From Capitella teleta (lineage: Eukaryota > Annelida > Polychaeta > Capitellidae), in assembly GCA_000328365.1 (NCBI GenBank), contig KB293808.1:5826-69825 (forward strand): 64,000 nucleotides of DNA. Direction: 5' to 3'. The notes below the pieces were generated by a model, which saw only the letters and a list, made by a program, of their open reading frames with translations, searched no databases and was not told the DNA's origin. Positions 9,730 to 21,955 of this stretch are shown here, piece after piece. The first letter of the stretch is position 1. Every line of letters begins with the position of its first letter. The translations under genes were made by a program, and so were the position numbers.

Positions 9730-11786
9730 TTAGCTGGGATTTTCCCAGTTATAATTGAAGTCAAAGACATAAGTCCACCTCCACTGCTGGAATGTGTTGT
9801 CATCCTCACAAGGCAAAAGTTGCGGCATCTGTTCACGATAATGCATTTTATTGACATTGGTGACCTGTGTCATGCACAGCTTGGTCTCCACCCCGTTGTC
9901 CTGAAACACAACGCTGATGTCTCCTACATTCTCTGAGACCAGGGCTGTGTCCCATTTTTCTGACATATCAGTGCCAACACATGGTCCCACCTTCACTAGC
10001 CACGTTCCCTTGTCGACCCGGAGACATTTGTTACCCTGAGTACCGGTCTGTGACTGATACATCAACCGACCATCATTGTCAATGTAGAACAGATTTTGCG
10101 GCAATACGCGGTGGAAGAAACAGAAGAATGTCATACCGATGTAGCCGTCGGCTGTTAAATAGAAACACGCCTCTGATTTTATGTTAGCCACTTCTCCATA
10201 GAAGTGAGCTTGCTTCGGCGGGGTTGGCATCTCAGGAACGATGTTATCCATGTACCATTTGAATGGTTTACAGCCGAGTTTGTGTTTCATGTTCATTCTT
10301 GGTTCGAGGGACTTTCTATCCTCTTCAGTGAACGGGATGTGTTTGGTTGGCCAGGAGTAAGTGGCCGCCAGGAAGAAGGTCTTCCAGTCATCCATCCACA
10401 GCTCAGCTATCCGCATTTGGTTCTTCTGAACAATCTTCTCTCGGTCGCCGTCAAACTTATACGAGAATGGTTTGAAGGTATGCGCCACTCTGGAGCACGG
10501 ATGGTTCAGAACCTAAGAAGCTTTTATTAGAAATCAAAGGAAATTTTCATAGGCTCTAATCAAACCTCGCCTCCACACAGCCAATTCCTAAAAGCCAGCT
10601 CAATGTTCTCTCCTCCCCATATGTTCATACCGTCATCAAATCCTCCGATAGCAAAGAAATGTTCTCTGCCAACCATCACAGCGCATCCAACCAAGGTAGG
10701 AGTGCGCTGCGCTTTGTACGCCTGTTGATGGTCGAGTCGTTCCTTCTCGTGGTCGGGTAGCTGCATCCATGTATACCTGTTGAGCGACATACATGCACAC
10801 ACCATCGACTATTCCTTATTGGCTTACCTCAAGTCCCAGCTGAATCCACCGCGGGGAACCACCGACGACGATGGTTCGTACTGAATGGTCCACTGGTCAA
10901 TGGCATCGACATGCGGTTGAATGACCACCTTAGGATTCCGCTTGATCTCCTCCAGAAGAGGTTCTGCCCACTGCACGTTGTTCTCAGTGTGGCCGTCTTG
11001 GAACATCAACACCTGTTTGGGAGACAAAGTTCTGCAAAGCTCCAGCAACTTCCATCGGTGTCTAACTCACATCTCCCGTTGCCATATCGGCGCCCATCAT
11101 TCTTGCTCGAATCAAACCCTCTCTTTTACTTGTCTTAATCAATATCACTTTCTCTGGCAGGTATTTCACATATCTCTCAAGTGGATCGTTCAGGTCAGCA
11201 TTCGGACTGTGGTCATTCACAAGAATGACCTGCGGCCAATATATATTATTCTATGTAGTGTTCGTTCAATATCTCGCTGCTTCTGGTCTTACTTGTTTGA
11301 GGAGTTTCTCTGGTGTTCGAGAAAGAATGCTGTGGACGGTCCTCAGCAGCATTGAGAGGGCCTCGTTGTAGAACGGAATGATGACGGACACGGTTGGCAG
11401 ACTGTCAACATCAAACACGCGACCTCGACACTCCAAAGGTCGCGAATCTGGAACATTGCGCTCCAGGGGAATTCGCTCGCTCAGGGTGACATTGATGTTG
11501 TAACCGGAGTCATCAGGCGGACGGTTAGGGTTGACAAAAATTGTCTTCTGGAGTTCTCGCAATCTTTGCTGGCGTAACTGCTCTTTCAGCTGTAAGTCAT
11601 CAAGATGATTATGTTGTCGCGAGCATGCAATTCACCACTCACTGCTCGTTTTCGGTTTTGGATTCCAGTTTCTGGGCCTTCAAATTGTCTCGCAGCGAAC
11701 AGCATGAGCAGAAGAGTGGTGATAATGGAGAGGACAAGGATCTGTCCTACCTTCCTGCGCAGCATCCTCGAAGATATGATCGCCAT
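9730..11786 (-). CDS. polypeptide N-acetylgalactosaminyltransferase, paralogue A
   Basis: Type II Golgi enzyme of family GT27 that transfers GalNAc from UDP-GalNAc to Ser/Thr, starting mucin-type O-glycans. Six exons in reading order (high to low coordinate): 11786-11643, 11589-11293, 11229-11071, 11012-10828, 10776-10566, 10512-9730; 592 aa. Signal anchor at residues 13-32; stem; GT-A domain from about 114 (VSVIIPFYNEALS). The usual VDDxS is VNDHS here (Asn152-Asp153), so the first Asp is Asn. The metal-binding DxH is Asp206-Gly-His208, the acceptor-side WGGENIE is 315-321, and the third metal ligand is probably His343 (CSRVAHTF). The C-terminal ricin-type lectin region is divergent: only a terminal QQW is seen, with no CLD. 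Introns are short (53-60 bp at several places). It is the most divergent paralogue, but no stop or frameshift is seen. Confidence 0.93.
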
Positions 11787-13509
11787 TGTTGTCTAGTTTC
11801 AGTGAGTTCTGTCGGTGAAATAAGTGACATTAAAATACCTGATTGAAAACACCATGTACAAGTATTGGCCTTCCTTATGTGACAATCCACTTGTTCGATT
11901 CACGGAACATCTCTTGGTAGACTGAATTGGCACTTTTGAGAAAGGGGACATGCTTGTCTTATTTATTAATTGAGTGCGATTTATAACTATCCCTACCCTC
12001 TATCCTTCTCCATGCAGCCATAATTACATTTATAACGCACATGCATTGACATAAAGCAACCACTTGCCTTCATATACAGATACATGTACGGTGCATGCGG
12101 AGTCCGCTAAAATCAAAACTTCACACAGCCCTCAGCCTCTCACCCGTGCACCTTTACCGTCAAACGTAAACACGCAGGCAAGACATCACGATTCACAAAA
12201 TTCATGTTATGATGTGGATTATTAAACTCATGCATTTATATTTAGACTGCATAGCCCTGACTCAGTGTACATACATGCATAGTGCATTGTATTCATACAG
12301 TGAACTAGTGATTCAACCCGGGGTGTTGTGCGTTGGTGTTTTACCAAACCCACTGAGTCACACAAAAATAGGTTAAAAAACGACACGTGTCACCGTTGGA
12401 TGAAAACGGAAACCCAAAATCTCACCACAAAATAAATTACGATACGTTTGTCTTGTTTTCTCATTGTGAATTAGTCAACCTACCTGAGCGTCGATCCAAG
12501 CACATTCCTATGGATGCATGGCTGCTCTGCTTAAAATGTACGATCACAAAAATCCTTACAATAGAAATGTCCTCGTATGGCTTGATTCGGTATGAACTTA
12601 GAGTGAGGAGAGGCTGGTTTCTCGGTTTGGTAAGGAGGCATGCCTCTTTAAACGGGCCGTAACGGGTCAGTGGCGTTGCTTTATACTCGTCTGTATGCGC
12701 GCTGTGAGCACTGGTCGGGGATTTGTCGTCACACTCTGCGACACATAAGTGCAGCGACAGCAGTGTTTAAAACCATACGTTTACATGTATTCATTGGGCC
12801 AGGGGATTGAAGGAATACTGTGTAAGCCTACTCAGACTTCTGAATCACCCTGTTTAATTATTCAAGGGAAAAATTTAATATCACGATAAATGGATATCCG
12901 GTGTAGACGAGTGATTAGTCTGATTAATAGCTAAAAGCCGTGTCAATAGCTAGTGTTATATAATATAATTATAATCAGAGTTGACCCATGACGCTGGACC
13001 CAAGGCATTCATTTCCCCTCAGCATCGTTTTCATTTGATAATAGATAGACACAATCAAGATTATAACATATTTTACGCACAGTCACACAGTGCATGTCGT
13101 GCTACATTTTCTTTGTACCCGACCACAGAACGCATATTTGTGCCATAATTCCATATAATTATAGAGTTTACAGACTTGAATAGAATATCCTCTGATGTTC
13201 TACTTATATTTATCTTGCACGTGTTGTGAATAATGATGAAGTTACATAACAATTACTTTAAACATTTTTATTCACCGTAATTCACTAACCTCATACATAA
13301 GGTCCTACCAGGTCCTAGCGTACATCCTTAGATTATATATTATAATGCACACGATTTGCAAACACGACACGGATAACCATAGCATCCCATTCAACGCATA
13401 TTCTTCAATTGCTGCCAGCTAAACTTTGAAGAAGCATGTATATATGAAAAATGGTAGAAAGAAATAACGAACACGGGAAGAATAACAGAAAAAAAAAAAT
13501 GACTGGATT
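11787..13509. other. intergenic between GalNAc-transferases A and B
   Basis: AT-rich. A's promoter should lie near 11787 and B's 3' UTR near 13510. Minus-strand AATAAA signals occur at 13267-13272 and overlapping the stop near 13508-13513. The plus-strand frame at 12387-12662 has no recognisable domain and is not called. Confidence 0.5.
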
Positions 13510-16500
13510 TTATTTGTGACTGGAATTTAGCAGAGAATCGAATCTATAAGTGAAAGCCCAGGAGGCGAACTGGTCGTCTTCATTGCAAACACTGCTAATT
13601 TGAGGCATCTGCGTTCTGTTGTGCGGAGGAACGACACTGGTCACTTGGGAAATGCAAGAGGTTTTGATCTTGCCATTGACCGTAAGGTCAACCTTTAGCT
13701 GACCCCATTGCACACTTCGCTCCCCATACGACATATACCACACGCCGAGGTGCTTGGGGCTTGGCGTGTGCGGACAATCTTGCACTCTCAGAGTCGGAAG
13801 CGGGAACTGATAGATGACGCATTTATCGCCGTACATAAGGAGACCATCGTTGGTGAGAGTGAAGGTGTTTTCCACGATGACCCGATGACCCCAGCACATG
13901 TAATCCATGGACACGTAGCCGTCATCCAACACCTGCCAGCAAGATTGGGTCCGTTCATTAGTGATTTCACCGTATTGCATGCTATTTCGAGGAGGAGGGT
14001 GCAGATCCGGAGACACCTCCCTCAAGAACCAATCAAAACTTTTGCACTGCAATTTATCGCGTAAACTCTTACGCTTTTCCAGAGATTTCCACTCTGTTTC
14101 TGTCAGGTTAACGTGTCGGTTTTCAAAGATGCTGGTCGCCGAATAGAAGTACTTTTTGTAGGGACCCAACCACACCTCCGCTGTGCGAATCAGGTTCTTC
14201 TGCCAGGTGCTGTGAAACGGCGTCTCTCGCTTGTACGGCGTAGGGCGAAACACATGGCCGACCCTCGAGCAGGGCAGCGTCACCAGGCTCCCTCCGCACA
14301 TCCAGGTCCTGAGGCTCAGTTCGACGTTCTCTCCACCCCAGATCAACTGGTCGGCATCGAAGGATCCAATGCTCTTGAAGTATGCCTTATCCATGGCCAG
14401 GGCACAGCCGATTAGGGTGGGAGTCCAGTACGGTTGCCCACTACGAAAGGCAGCTTCCTGGATATGCTCTGCCAGACGAATCCATACATACCTACCAGGT
14501 GAAATGGAAAATTATCAAGGGAATATTTATTACTAGTCGCAAATACATGTGAAGTATCATTCTCATGCGGCAACCAGCATGTATTTATAATGTCAGTGCG
14601 TCATTCAGTGACATGCATTCACGATAATTTCCACCGTTTTGCACTTTTTCAACCAAAAACTACACAAGCAAAAGTTTATAAACCATTCTCACTGACAGCT
14701 TTGAACCTCTGACATTACAAACTATAAATACAGCTCCGAGCAACTTAACTGCACCGAGCATATGGAAGATTGGAAAAAGATGAATCGCACAACGTATATT
14801 CACCTCAAGTCCCAAGTTAAGCCTCCTCTGTACAGAATGTTTGGAGCAGAGTACTCGAGACTATCCGGGTCGACTCCATCGACAAAGGGTTGGATGATTG
14901 AGTTCGGCTTCTCCTGGAGTTGAGCTAAAATTGGCTCCAACCATTGAACATTCACCTGTAGAACATGAAATAAATACACGAGATATGAAATAGGTGTGAT
15001 GAATCAGAAGCATCAGTTTTTGTTTTTGGTTTATTTTTGCAATGGATGTGGCGCTAACAGTGTGTGTACTATCCGACCTCCACCGTATTCTGCTTCATCA
15101 TTTTCATTCAACTTTTTAGACATTACCCTCGATGAACAGACAAAATAAAACCAATCAGCTTAAAAGAACATTAAAGATCTCCTAATTAACTTTCATATCT
15201 CAATCCTGCAGCTGAATTTTGCTATATCATTTCCTTTGCTTTGCGATTCTGCTCCTATGAGTAGCTGTATCATTTCCGCAGCCTCTGAATGACATTCCAA
15301 CAAAGACATTTCCAGTGAATTTCTCCTGTTTATGGGGTATTTTTTTTCCCCATTCCAATTTGCCATTCCATATTGAATAGCTGTCGCTAGCTACCTCGTG
15401 ATATCCTTGACGCTTTAAACAAGTTTAAAGCACTGCATATAACATGTACTTATAGTAATAAGTTCAGGGTGAAAAATTTGCATCATAGTCAACCACAGAA
15501 ATTGATGGATGTTCTATATATAACACGTCATATATACTGATGATGATGAGAATTAATTTAGTACCTCATTCTGAGTAATACGAAGAGGTGTCGATGACTA
15601 CGTACATGGCATTACTTGGTATGCATGCATACTCAACCGCGAAGGTTATAGCCATGTAACCACATTCAACCCAACCCTCCCCTCCATAACAAAATATCGT
15701 AAATTTCAAAGTGCTGGCATTTTAATGCGACACACCTTCGAGTTGAATGTTTTATCAGTGTTAGTGAAACTAGAGGCAGTGCAACTCAATTAAGAGAGCG
15801 TGTTAGTGTTATTACGAGCTCTAAAAGGGAATTAAATATATCTGCCATAGAATATGGTATGCTAAGAACGTACATAATATCAATATTGAATTTTATCAGC
15901 GGTTCATTTTTATGACGTTAGGGTGAACATTGGTAAACATTACCTCAATGTGAGCGTCCAGAAATACGATTACGGGAGCTCTGCTTAACTGCATGCCATG
16001 CAAACGAGATCGAATCAATCCCTGTCGCTCGAAGTTCCGAATAAGCTTCACTTTTTCCCCTAACTCATCGACGTATTGCTCCAGGGGTTCACCTAGATCC
16101 TCATGGCTGGACGCATCATCCACAAGAATAATCTCCTTTAAGAGTACATCAGGAGTACGGTCAAGAACACTGTGCACAGTGCGTAGGACGAGACTGAGAC
16201 CTTCGTTGTACAGGGGAATGATGACACTGGCCGAGGGGAAGGAGCTGATGTTGAAAGAAGTATCTTTGCACGTTTCAGGTCGCGTATCCTTGATGGTCCT
16301 CCTGAGTGGGATTTCCTCACTTCTGGATATATTGATGTTGTACGTAGAATCGGGAGGTCTTTTCCTGTCCTTCAGAATCTTTTTCCATGCCTTCCATATG
16401 GTCTCATCTGGTAAGTGACTACCGGCAGATTTGAGAACAAGGTGGGTCCTGACAGCGGTTGATGGTACTGGTTGAGCGTCTTCCAGAGTGGAAGGTTCTG

Positions 16501-16603
16501 GATTGTTCGTCTTGAGAAGGAAGATGACTGTTGACAGCAGCCATAGCAGAACCAGAATGAACAAAGTTTTTTCCCGGGCACAGACGAAAGTAGTCCTTTT
16601 CAT
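13510..16603 (-). CDS. polypeptide N-acetylgalactosaminyltransferase, paralogue B
   Basis: GT27 family Golgi enzyme; UDP-GalNAc to Ser/Thr. Three exons in reading order: 16603-15944, 14955-14804, 14491-13510; 597 aa; phases match (0 at the first junction, 2 at the second). Signal anchor at residues 13-30 (TLFILVLLWLLSTVIFLL). Canonical motifs: ASVIIPLYNEGLS; VDDAS with Asp162-Asp163; LDAHIE with DxH at Asp216-Ala-His218; WGGENVE at 322-328; and CSRVGHVF carrying the third metal ligand. The last intron splits an Arg codon in WDLR/Y, at exactly the same place as in paralogues A and C. The lectin-like tail lacks the CLD signature and ends C..QVT...QMPQ...C....ASW. The gene appears complete and catalytically plausible. 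The start at 16603 is the first Met before the anchor. Confidence 0.94.
14492..14803 (-). other. intron 2 of GalNAc-transferase B
   Basis: 312-bp intron with a GTGAAT donor on the minus strand at 14803 and a TGGTAG acceptor at 14492. No other feature is seen. Confidence 0.85.
14956..15943 (-). other. intron 1 of GalNAc-transferase B
   Basis: 988-bp intron with a GTAATG donor at 15943 and a TTCTACAG acceptor at 14956. It is AT-rich and I see no coding sequence or recognisable element in it. Confidence 0.85.
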
Positions 16604-18337
16604 TTTTCTCTCCCTGAAAAGCTAATGTATTCGTCGAAGTAAAAAGTGCCGAATTCACTTTATCAAACGCAGAAAGCATTCGTTTCATATGCTCCTTTGT
16701 AGGTATGTGCCTCGTAGCTGATGGCCCGCCGCAGAGGAAACTTCCAGAGGAAACGCATCACCAACCATGTAAAAAAAAAGTTGTGAAAAGTAGACTCCAA
16801 TCAATTTGAAGAGAGATGATGGCTCGAAGCAAGACTTAAGGGCCTCACAGCGATTTTGCATAAACCTGGAGTTACGCAATCTTCAGGATATTCCTGGCAT
16901 TGAACGCGGTTGAGGTTGGATCGATAAAAGCCTAATGTGCTGCTAAGTATAACAAACACGTGGCCCTGAATATACGGTTTAAATTTTAAAGACGTATTTT
17001 TGTCAGTCGGAACATGTCAATGCACAATACAGAAGTTGTGGTAAAATGGGATACTGGTATTATTGGAATGAAATAAATCCAATGCGACTTCTCCGTATTG
17101 ATGGCACATTTATTACATATTATATTGATCCTACTGATCAATAATCACTTCTGCTCAAGAGGGATGAGTATTAGTATACCCATTGCCAATATTGTTTTAT
17201 TCAATAAAATGCGATCTTATCAGGCGTTTCTTGACGAGAGACAACTGCGAGTGAATTGGTGGTCATAGTGCATGTGCCGCATCACAATGATAACCGGTTC
17301 AACTTTTGACACAAATTGACCAAAAAATAAGACATCAATAAATCAAATAAAACGAAGAGGTAACCAGGTAACCATGGCAAGTAGATGCTATCATTCTGTG
17401 TGAGACATCAGCGTTGTTATAGCTGGCCTTGGGCTGTGCTATTGAGAAGCAGCTGTGTATGTTTTGGCCTTGTCAGTCAGGGCTTCGAGAATGGTTAAAC
17501 TAGTTTGAGTTGATTTGGCTGTTGGGGGAAAAATCGTGATTTGCATTTTGCTTTTGAGGGATTTCTCGTATGGTTGAAATGCTTTAAGAAGTTAAGGCTT
17601 GCCCCTCTGTCCCCAGATGACTCCGGTCGTGTTGACTGACCTGCGTTGTTTATTTACAACTGTATAATCATATGTGCTTCAGCTATGCACTGATCGGTAT
17701 TTGCTGAATGTCAGTATGCAGATGCAATTTATACAATGCTGATCGGTATCTGGAACCAAAGCCTCTCTACCATTTGCTAGGGAAGAATCCGCATATACTT
17801 ATTATTGGCCTTCATAAACATGTCTGAGCAAACGCAGTATGAGGCATATTATGACTGGCAAAAGAAACTTATCGTCATTGTAGATTAGTTTAAGATGCAT
17901 CAGACTGAGAGCATCCAGACCTTTAAATAAGGAGGGCAACGGCATTATCTGCATTTGGTACAAATGTATACGAAAAACGAAAAAGCTAAAATGACAGGAT
18001 TTTATCGAAAATAGATTAATATTAATTTTAAAAATGAAAATGCAAATGCAAACAGCATTTTATCTCCTATGTAGAGCCTACTATCATACCCACCATGTTA
18101 AATATTGATGCATTTTTACCATCGAGCACTAGATTGATTGTGCGCGCAATTCTTGAGGTGATTAAATGAAGTTTAATTTGTTTATTGCCGCGCTTCTGTA
18201 ATCATGAGATAGGTGCTGTCTCTACACCAGCACTATTAAAGTTTAATCTAATTAATATGTTTAATTAGAACCTCTTTTTTTTTCTCTCTCTTCTACTGTT
18301 CCACATCGGTGTCTGCAGTTTACGCAGCACCTTTGAG
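16604..18337. other. intergenic between GalNAc-transferases B and C
   Basis: Contains B's presumed promoter (minus strand). No gene is seen. Confidence 0.5.
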
Positions 18338-18345
18338 TGACGTCA
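18338..18345. promoter_or_regulatory. CRE palindrome TGACGTCA
   Basis: A full consensus CRE/ATF site. It lies 44 bp upstream of the short open frame at 18389-18448. No transcript start is known. Confidence 0.3.
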
Positions 18346-18388
18346 CGATATTTGGTGAGTCGCGAGATAAACATTGCTTAAAAAGAAG

Positions 18389-18448
18389 ATGGCGGCACTA
18401 TCTGTAATGACCGTTGCTCTTTCTGTGTACATCTGTGTCGGTGCCTGA
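18389..18448 (+). other. short signal-peptide-like open frame, 19 aa
   Basis: The context agATGGCGGC is good, and the peptide MAALSVMTVALSVYICVGA is uniformly hydrophobic like a signal sequence before its TGA. A possible donor (GTGCCT) near its end could make it a first coding exon, but the donor is poor and no downstream exon is identified. It may equally be a chance frame. Confidence 0.15.
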
Positions 18449-18764
18449 CCGAAGCATGTCTTGCTCTGAGCACAATCATAGATCAATTACGCGTTGCGAT
18501 CTGAGCATAATTAGGAATATTGAAAGTAATGCATTTATTGATTTAGTTTAATTAAAGTAAGTTGCAACGAAGAACTATTGATCATTTGATTTAATTAATT
18601 AAATCTTACTTTTAAGTAATCTACAGATTAATACCAGCCTCAATTGCACTGGCTGGGGTTCATGCTGGTGGAATCAATCAATCTCAAGAGAAAACGAATA
18701 ATATAAGAAACAAAAATAGAGATAAAGAAACAAAAGCTGGGATAAAACGAGAAAAACGAGTTTG
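18449..18764. other. no gene seen
   Basis: AT-rich sequence before the 3' end of GalNAc-transferase C. No feature is recognised. Confidence 0.4.
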
Positions 18765-18770
18765 TTTATT
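18765..18770 (-). terminator. candidate poly(A) signal of GalNAc-transferase C
   Basis: AATAAA on the minus strand, about 160 bp beyond the stop codon at 18931-18933. Confidence 0.5.
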
Positions 18771-18930
18771 CTTGAACAGATCACAAAACAATCATGAACA
18801 AATGAAGCACATGCAAATGAAAGAACATCATTGCAAGTTAGTTAAACCAACACCAATGGCGAATAATGATACACATATACACAAGATGAAAATGGTCTCA
18901 CATACAAACAATTCACTCTTTCCACAACCG

Positions 18931-21035
18931 TTACGTCGATGGCTCAGTCAAAGTATGTTGGGGTACCCTGGGCCACTCTAGGCCGTACGTGAAAATCCAG
19001 TCCTGGTAAGTGTTGGCCTCGTCGCACAGCCCAATCTGCGGCATCTGCTCCCGCGAGTGAATTGGGAGGACGTTGGTAACTTGCGTTACGCAGAAATGCT
19101 CAAAGGCTCCGTTCTCCTTTTTCCTCTTCACGGAGATCTTTCCCCATGTTCTTCCCTTGCGTTGCAATTCCCAGATGCCGAACTTCTGTCGCTCTTCTTG
19201 GGTCACTGGACATTCACCGAGCACCAGGTAAGGTTTCGGCGCCAGCATCATGACGCACTTGTCCCTGTAGCGCAGCAGACCGTCTTTCGTCATGGCAAAA
19301 TTGTTACGCGGAATGATCTTGTGCTCGTAGCAAATGTAGTTCATTCCAACAAATCTATCGTCCATAATCTCCCAGCATGCTCGAGTTTGTTGATTCATGA
19401 TTTCGCCAAAGAAGTCAGCATCCATTGGTGGATAGTCCATCTCAGGGATAACGTTGTACATGAACCACTCGAAGGTCTTACAACCGAGTTTCTCGCGCAG
19501 TTTCTTGCGCTCGTTAACCGACGACCAATCGGCTGCGGAGAATTCCGCCCTCTTGAAATCGTAGACGCGTGTGGCGGCGTAGAAGTACTTCTTCATGCCA
19601 TCCATCCACGTCTCCGCCACCCGCATCAGGTTCTTCTGTACAACCTCCTCCTTGTCGTCATCAAACTTGTAAGGAAAGTTTTTGAACACGTGACCGACCC
19701 TGGAGCACGTGACAGTCGTGACCTTGCCTCCGCACATCCATGTCCTGAAAGCCAGCTCGATGTTCTCCCCTCCCCAAACGCGCAAACCCTCATCGAATGC
19801 GCCAATGGAAAAGAAGTAGGCCTTATCAACGGCCATGACGCAACCCACTAGGGTTGGGGTGAAGAAGGGCAGACCGGTTTCTTTGGCGATGTAGGTCTCG
19901 TGGTCACTCATGCGGAGCCAAGTATATCTGACGAAGAAGAAGAAGAAGTTGAACTTGATTGAAGGCAAAATTAACCGAGTCAACAGAACGAGTTCTTTGA
20001 CTCATAAATAATATTAAATTAGAAGTACCTGAGATCCCAGCTGAAGGATCCTTTATGGTACATGATCGGGCTTTCGTAGTAGAGATTCATGGCATCGATA
20101 CCATCAACAAAGGGTTGGTAGACTGCGTTAGGGTGCCTCTTGATCTCATCCAGGAGAGGGGGCAGCCAGCCAACATTCGATTCCGTGTGAGCATCTTGGA
20201 AGACCAGGACAGGGGCGTTGGACAAACGGGCTCCGGTCATCCTGGAAACGATGAGACCAACTCTCTTTGCGTTCCTGATCAGCTTTACTTTGGGCAGGAG
20301 ATTGACATAGTGGTCAAGAGACTCATGAAGCCACGGGTCAGTACTCTTGTCGTCAACTAAGATTATCTCTTCCAGAAGCTTCTCCGGGGTTCTCCGCAAG
20401 ACGCTGTGGATCGTCCTGAGCAGCATGGACAGCGCTTCATTGTAGAACGGAATTATGACGCTAACTTTGGGGAAAGTCTCCAAGTCGTAACTGAAATGTC
20501 GACAGATTTCAGGTCTCGTGTCCGGAATATCCCGATCCAAGGAAGTGTGGTCGCTGAAGGTGACGTTGATGTTGTAACGAGAATCCGGAGCTCGATTTTG
20601 GTTCTTAATCAGGTCATCTCCCAACTTCTGGATGGTGTCATAGATCGAGGCGGCTGATTGCATCGCCATGACTGAGTACTCATCCGTCTGGCTTTTACCC
20701 TCTACCAGGTGGTCCCTTGCCCTCCAGCTGTTCGGGCCATCTGGAAACTTGGACTTCCATCCTTGCTGACTGGCTACTTCTTGCTGGACCTTGACCTTGA
20801 TTGGTTTGACATTCTTCGGATGCAAAATATCTCCTGTTTTTGATTCACTGTCAAAGGTGTCCGCCAATTGACTCGGGAGTTTCTCTTGTTGTCGATCATT
20901 GATGTAAGCAACGTCTTCAGACGTCTGGAAGTAGACGAGAAAGACACCGGAGAAGAAGAAGAGGAAGACGAAGATGACAGAGAAGCCTTGTACGTGGCTG
21001 CACTCGATCAGGTTGCCTGCGCAGCGGATCCGCAT
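18931..21035 (-). CDS. polypeptide N-acetylgalactosaminyltransferase, paralogue C
   Basis: GT27 family Golgi enzyme. Two coding exons in reading order: 21035-20029 and 19927-18931, with a 101-bp intron that splits the Arg codon of WDLR/Y. Product about 667 aa. The signal anchor at about 17-36 is followed by a long polar stem of about 125 residues. Motifs: VSVIIPFYNEALS; VDDKS (Asp228-Asp229); FQDAHTE (DxH at Asp281-Ala-His283); WGGENIE from 387; CSRVGHVF. The lectin-like tail is divergent (no CLD) and ends C..QVTNV...REQMPQ...C....QDW. The frame is open to a Met at 21074, but a pyrimidine-rich TTGTTGCAG just before position 21052 looks like a 3' splice site. I therefore prefer the Met at 21035 and expect a non-coding first exon upstream. 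Confidence 0.94.
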
Positions 21036-21074
21036 GGCGCTCGGTTGGCCGACTGCAACAACACAAAACATCAT

Positions 21075-21955
21075 TTATAAAGACGACACCATTAGGAATT
21101 CGTTCAGTAACAATGGAAAGGTGTCCGTGATTATTGGCAAACGAATGATCAATTAATCTACCAATTATTCGACTAGTAAAACGAGTATCGAACATTCTTG
21201 ATTTGTAGAATGGTAGAGGTTCAACAATTATTAGTCAATTAACATTAACAATTAACGTTGTGGGGGTTTGCATGCTGTCAAAACACCAAATTGCATGCCT
21301 CACAGCTTCAAGCTTGACCGAGAAATAGGTAAGAATTTTATGCAATATGCTGTAAGAATCAATCAAATAAACGTGTTTAGGGAGCGCACTCTCTCACTTA
21401 CTTGACTTATCAATGGCTACTTTGCTGTGTTGACACGTATCCCTCGAAATCCGGTACACTCTGTCACGCATATATATCCACGTCACTACTGGAAAGTAGC
21501 GTCTTCCTCTTTAGAGGAAAAATATACGCTCGAGTTCCTGTTATGCCACGGCGAGGAACCATGAACCGTGAAGCACGATTCGGAGTCACTGAAGCGATTC
21601 TTAAAGATTACTACTCACTGCGGTGTCGCCCTCTTGCGAGAAACAGGCGAACTTGCTTCTTCTAGTAAGTTTTTGAAATCTCGGAAGTTTGATGTAGCTT
21701 TTAGACATTAATTTCAGATCGCGTGAGGCGGTGACCTGGACTCCGTTATAATATTTTTCCCCTAGTTGTAATAGTTATATGCAAGAGAAATATGGTTCAC
21801 ATGCTGATATTGTGAACGTTTATTGAATTTTTGCTGCGTGAACTCTGGTGTTGGTGTCAACAGGTGAAGGGAGTTCACTGACCGGTCTATTGGTGGACAC
21901 TGGTCAGTCTGGTCGCAACATAATGACCGATCGATAAGAGTTTTGCGCCGCCGCC
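21075..21955. other. no gene seen; promoter side of GalNAc-transferase C
   Basis: AT-rich. It should contain the 5' UTR exon and promoter of paralogue C, but neither can be placed. Confidence 0.45.

Noticed and set aside
16419-16688. Alternative minus-strand frame over the 5' end of GalNAc-transferase B
   Set aside because: Shadow of the real coding frame, which has the signal anchor and catalytic motifs.
19057-19851. 264-codon plus-strand frame
   Set aside because: It is antisense to the last exon of GalNAc-transferase C, whose coding sense is certain.
21036-21074. Longer N terminus of GalNAc-transferase C from the Met at 21074
   Set aside because: A strong 3' splice-site sequence (TTGTTGCAG) lies between this Met and the next, so the upstream part is probably intron.
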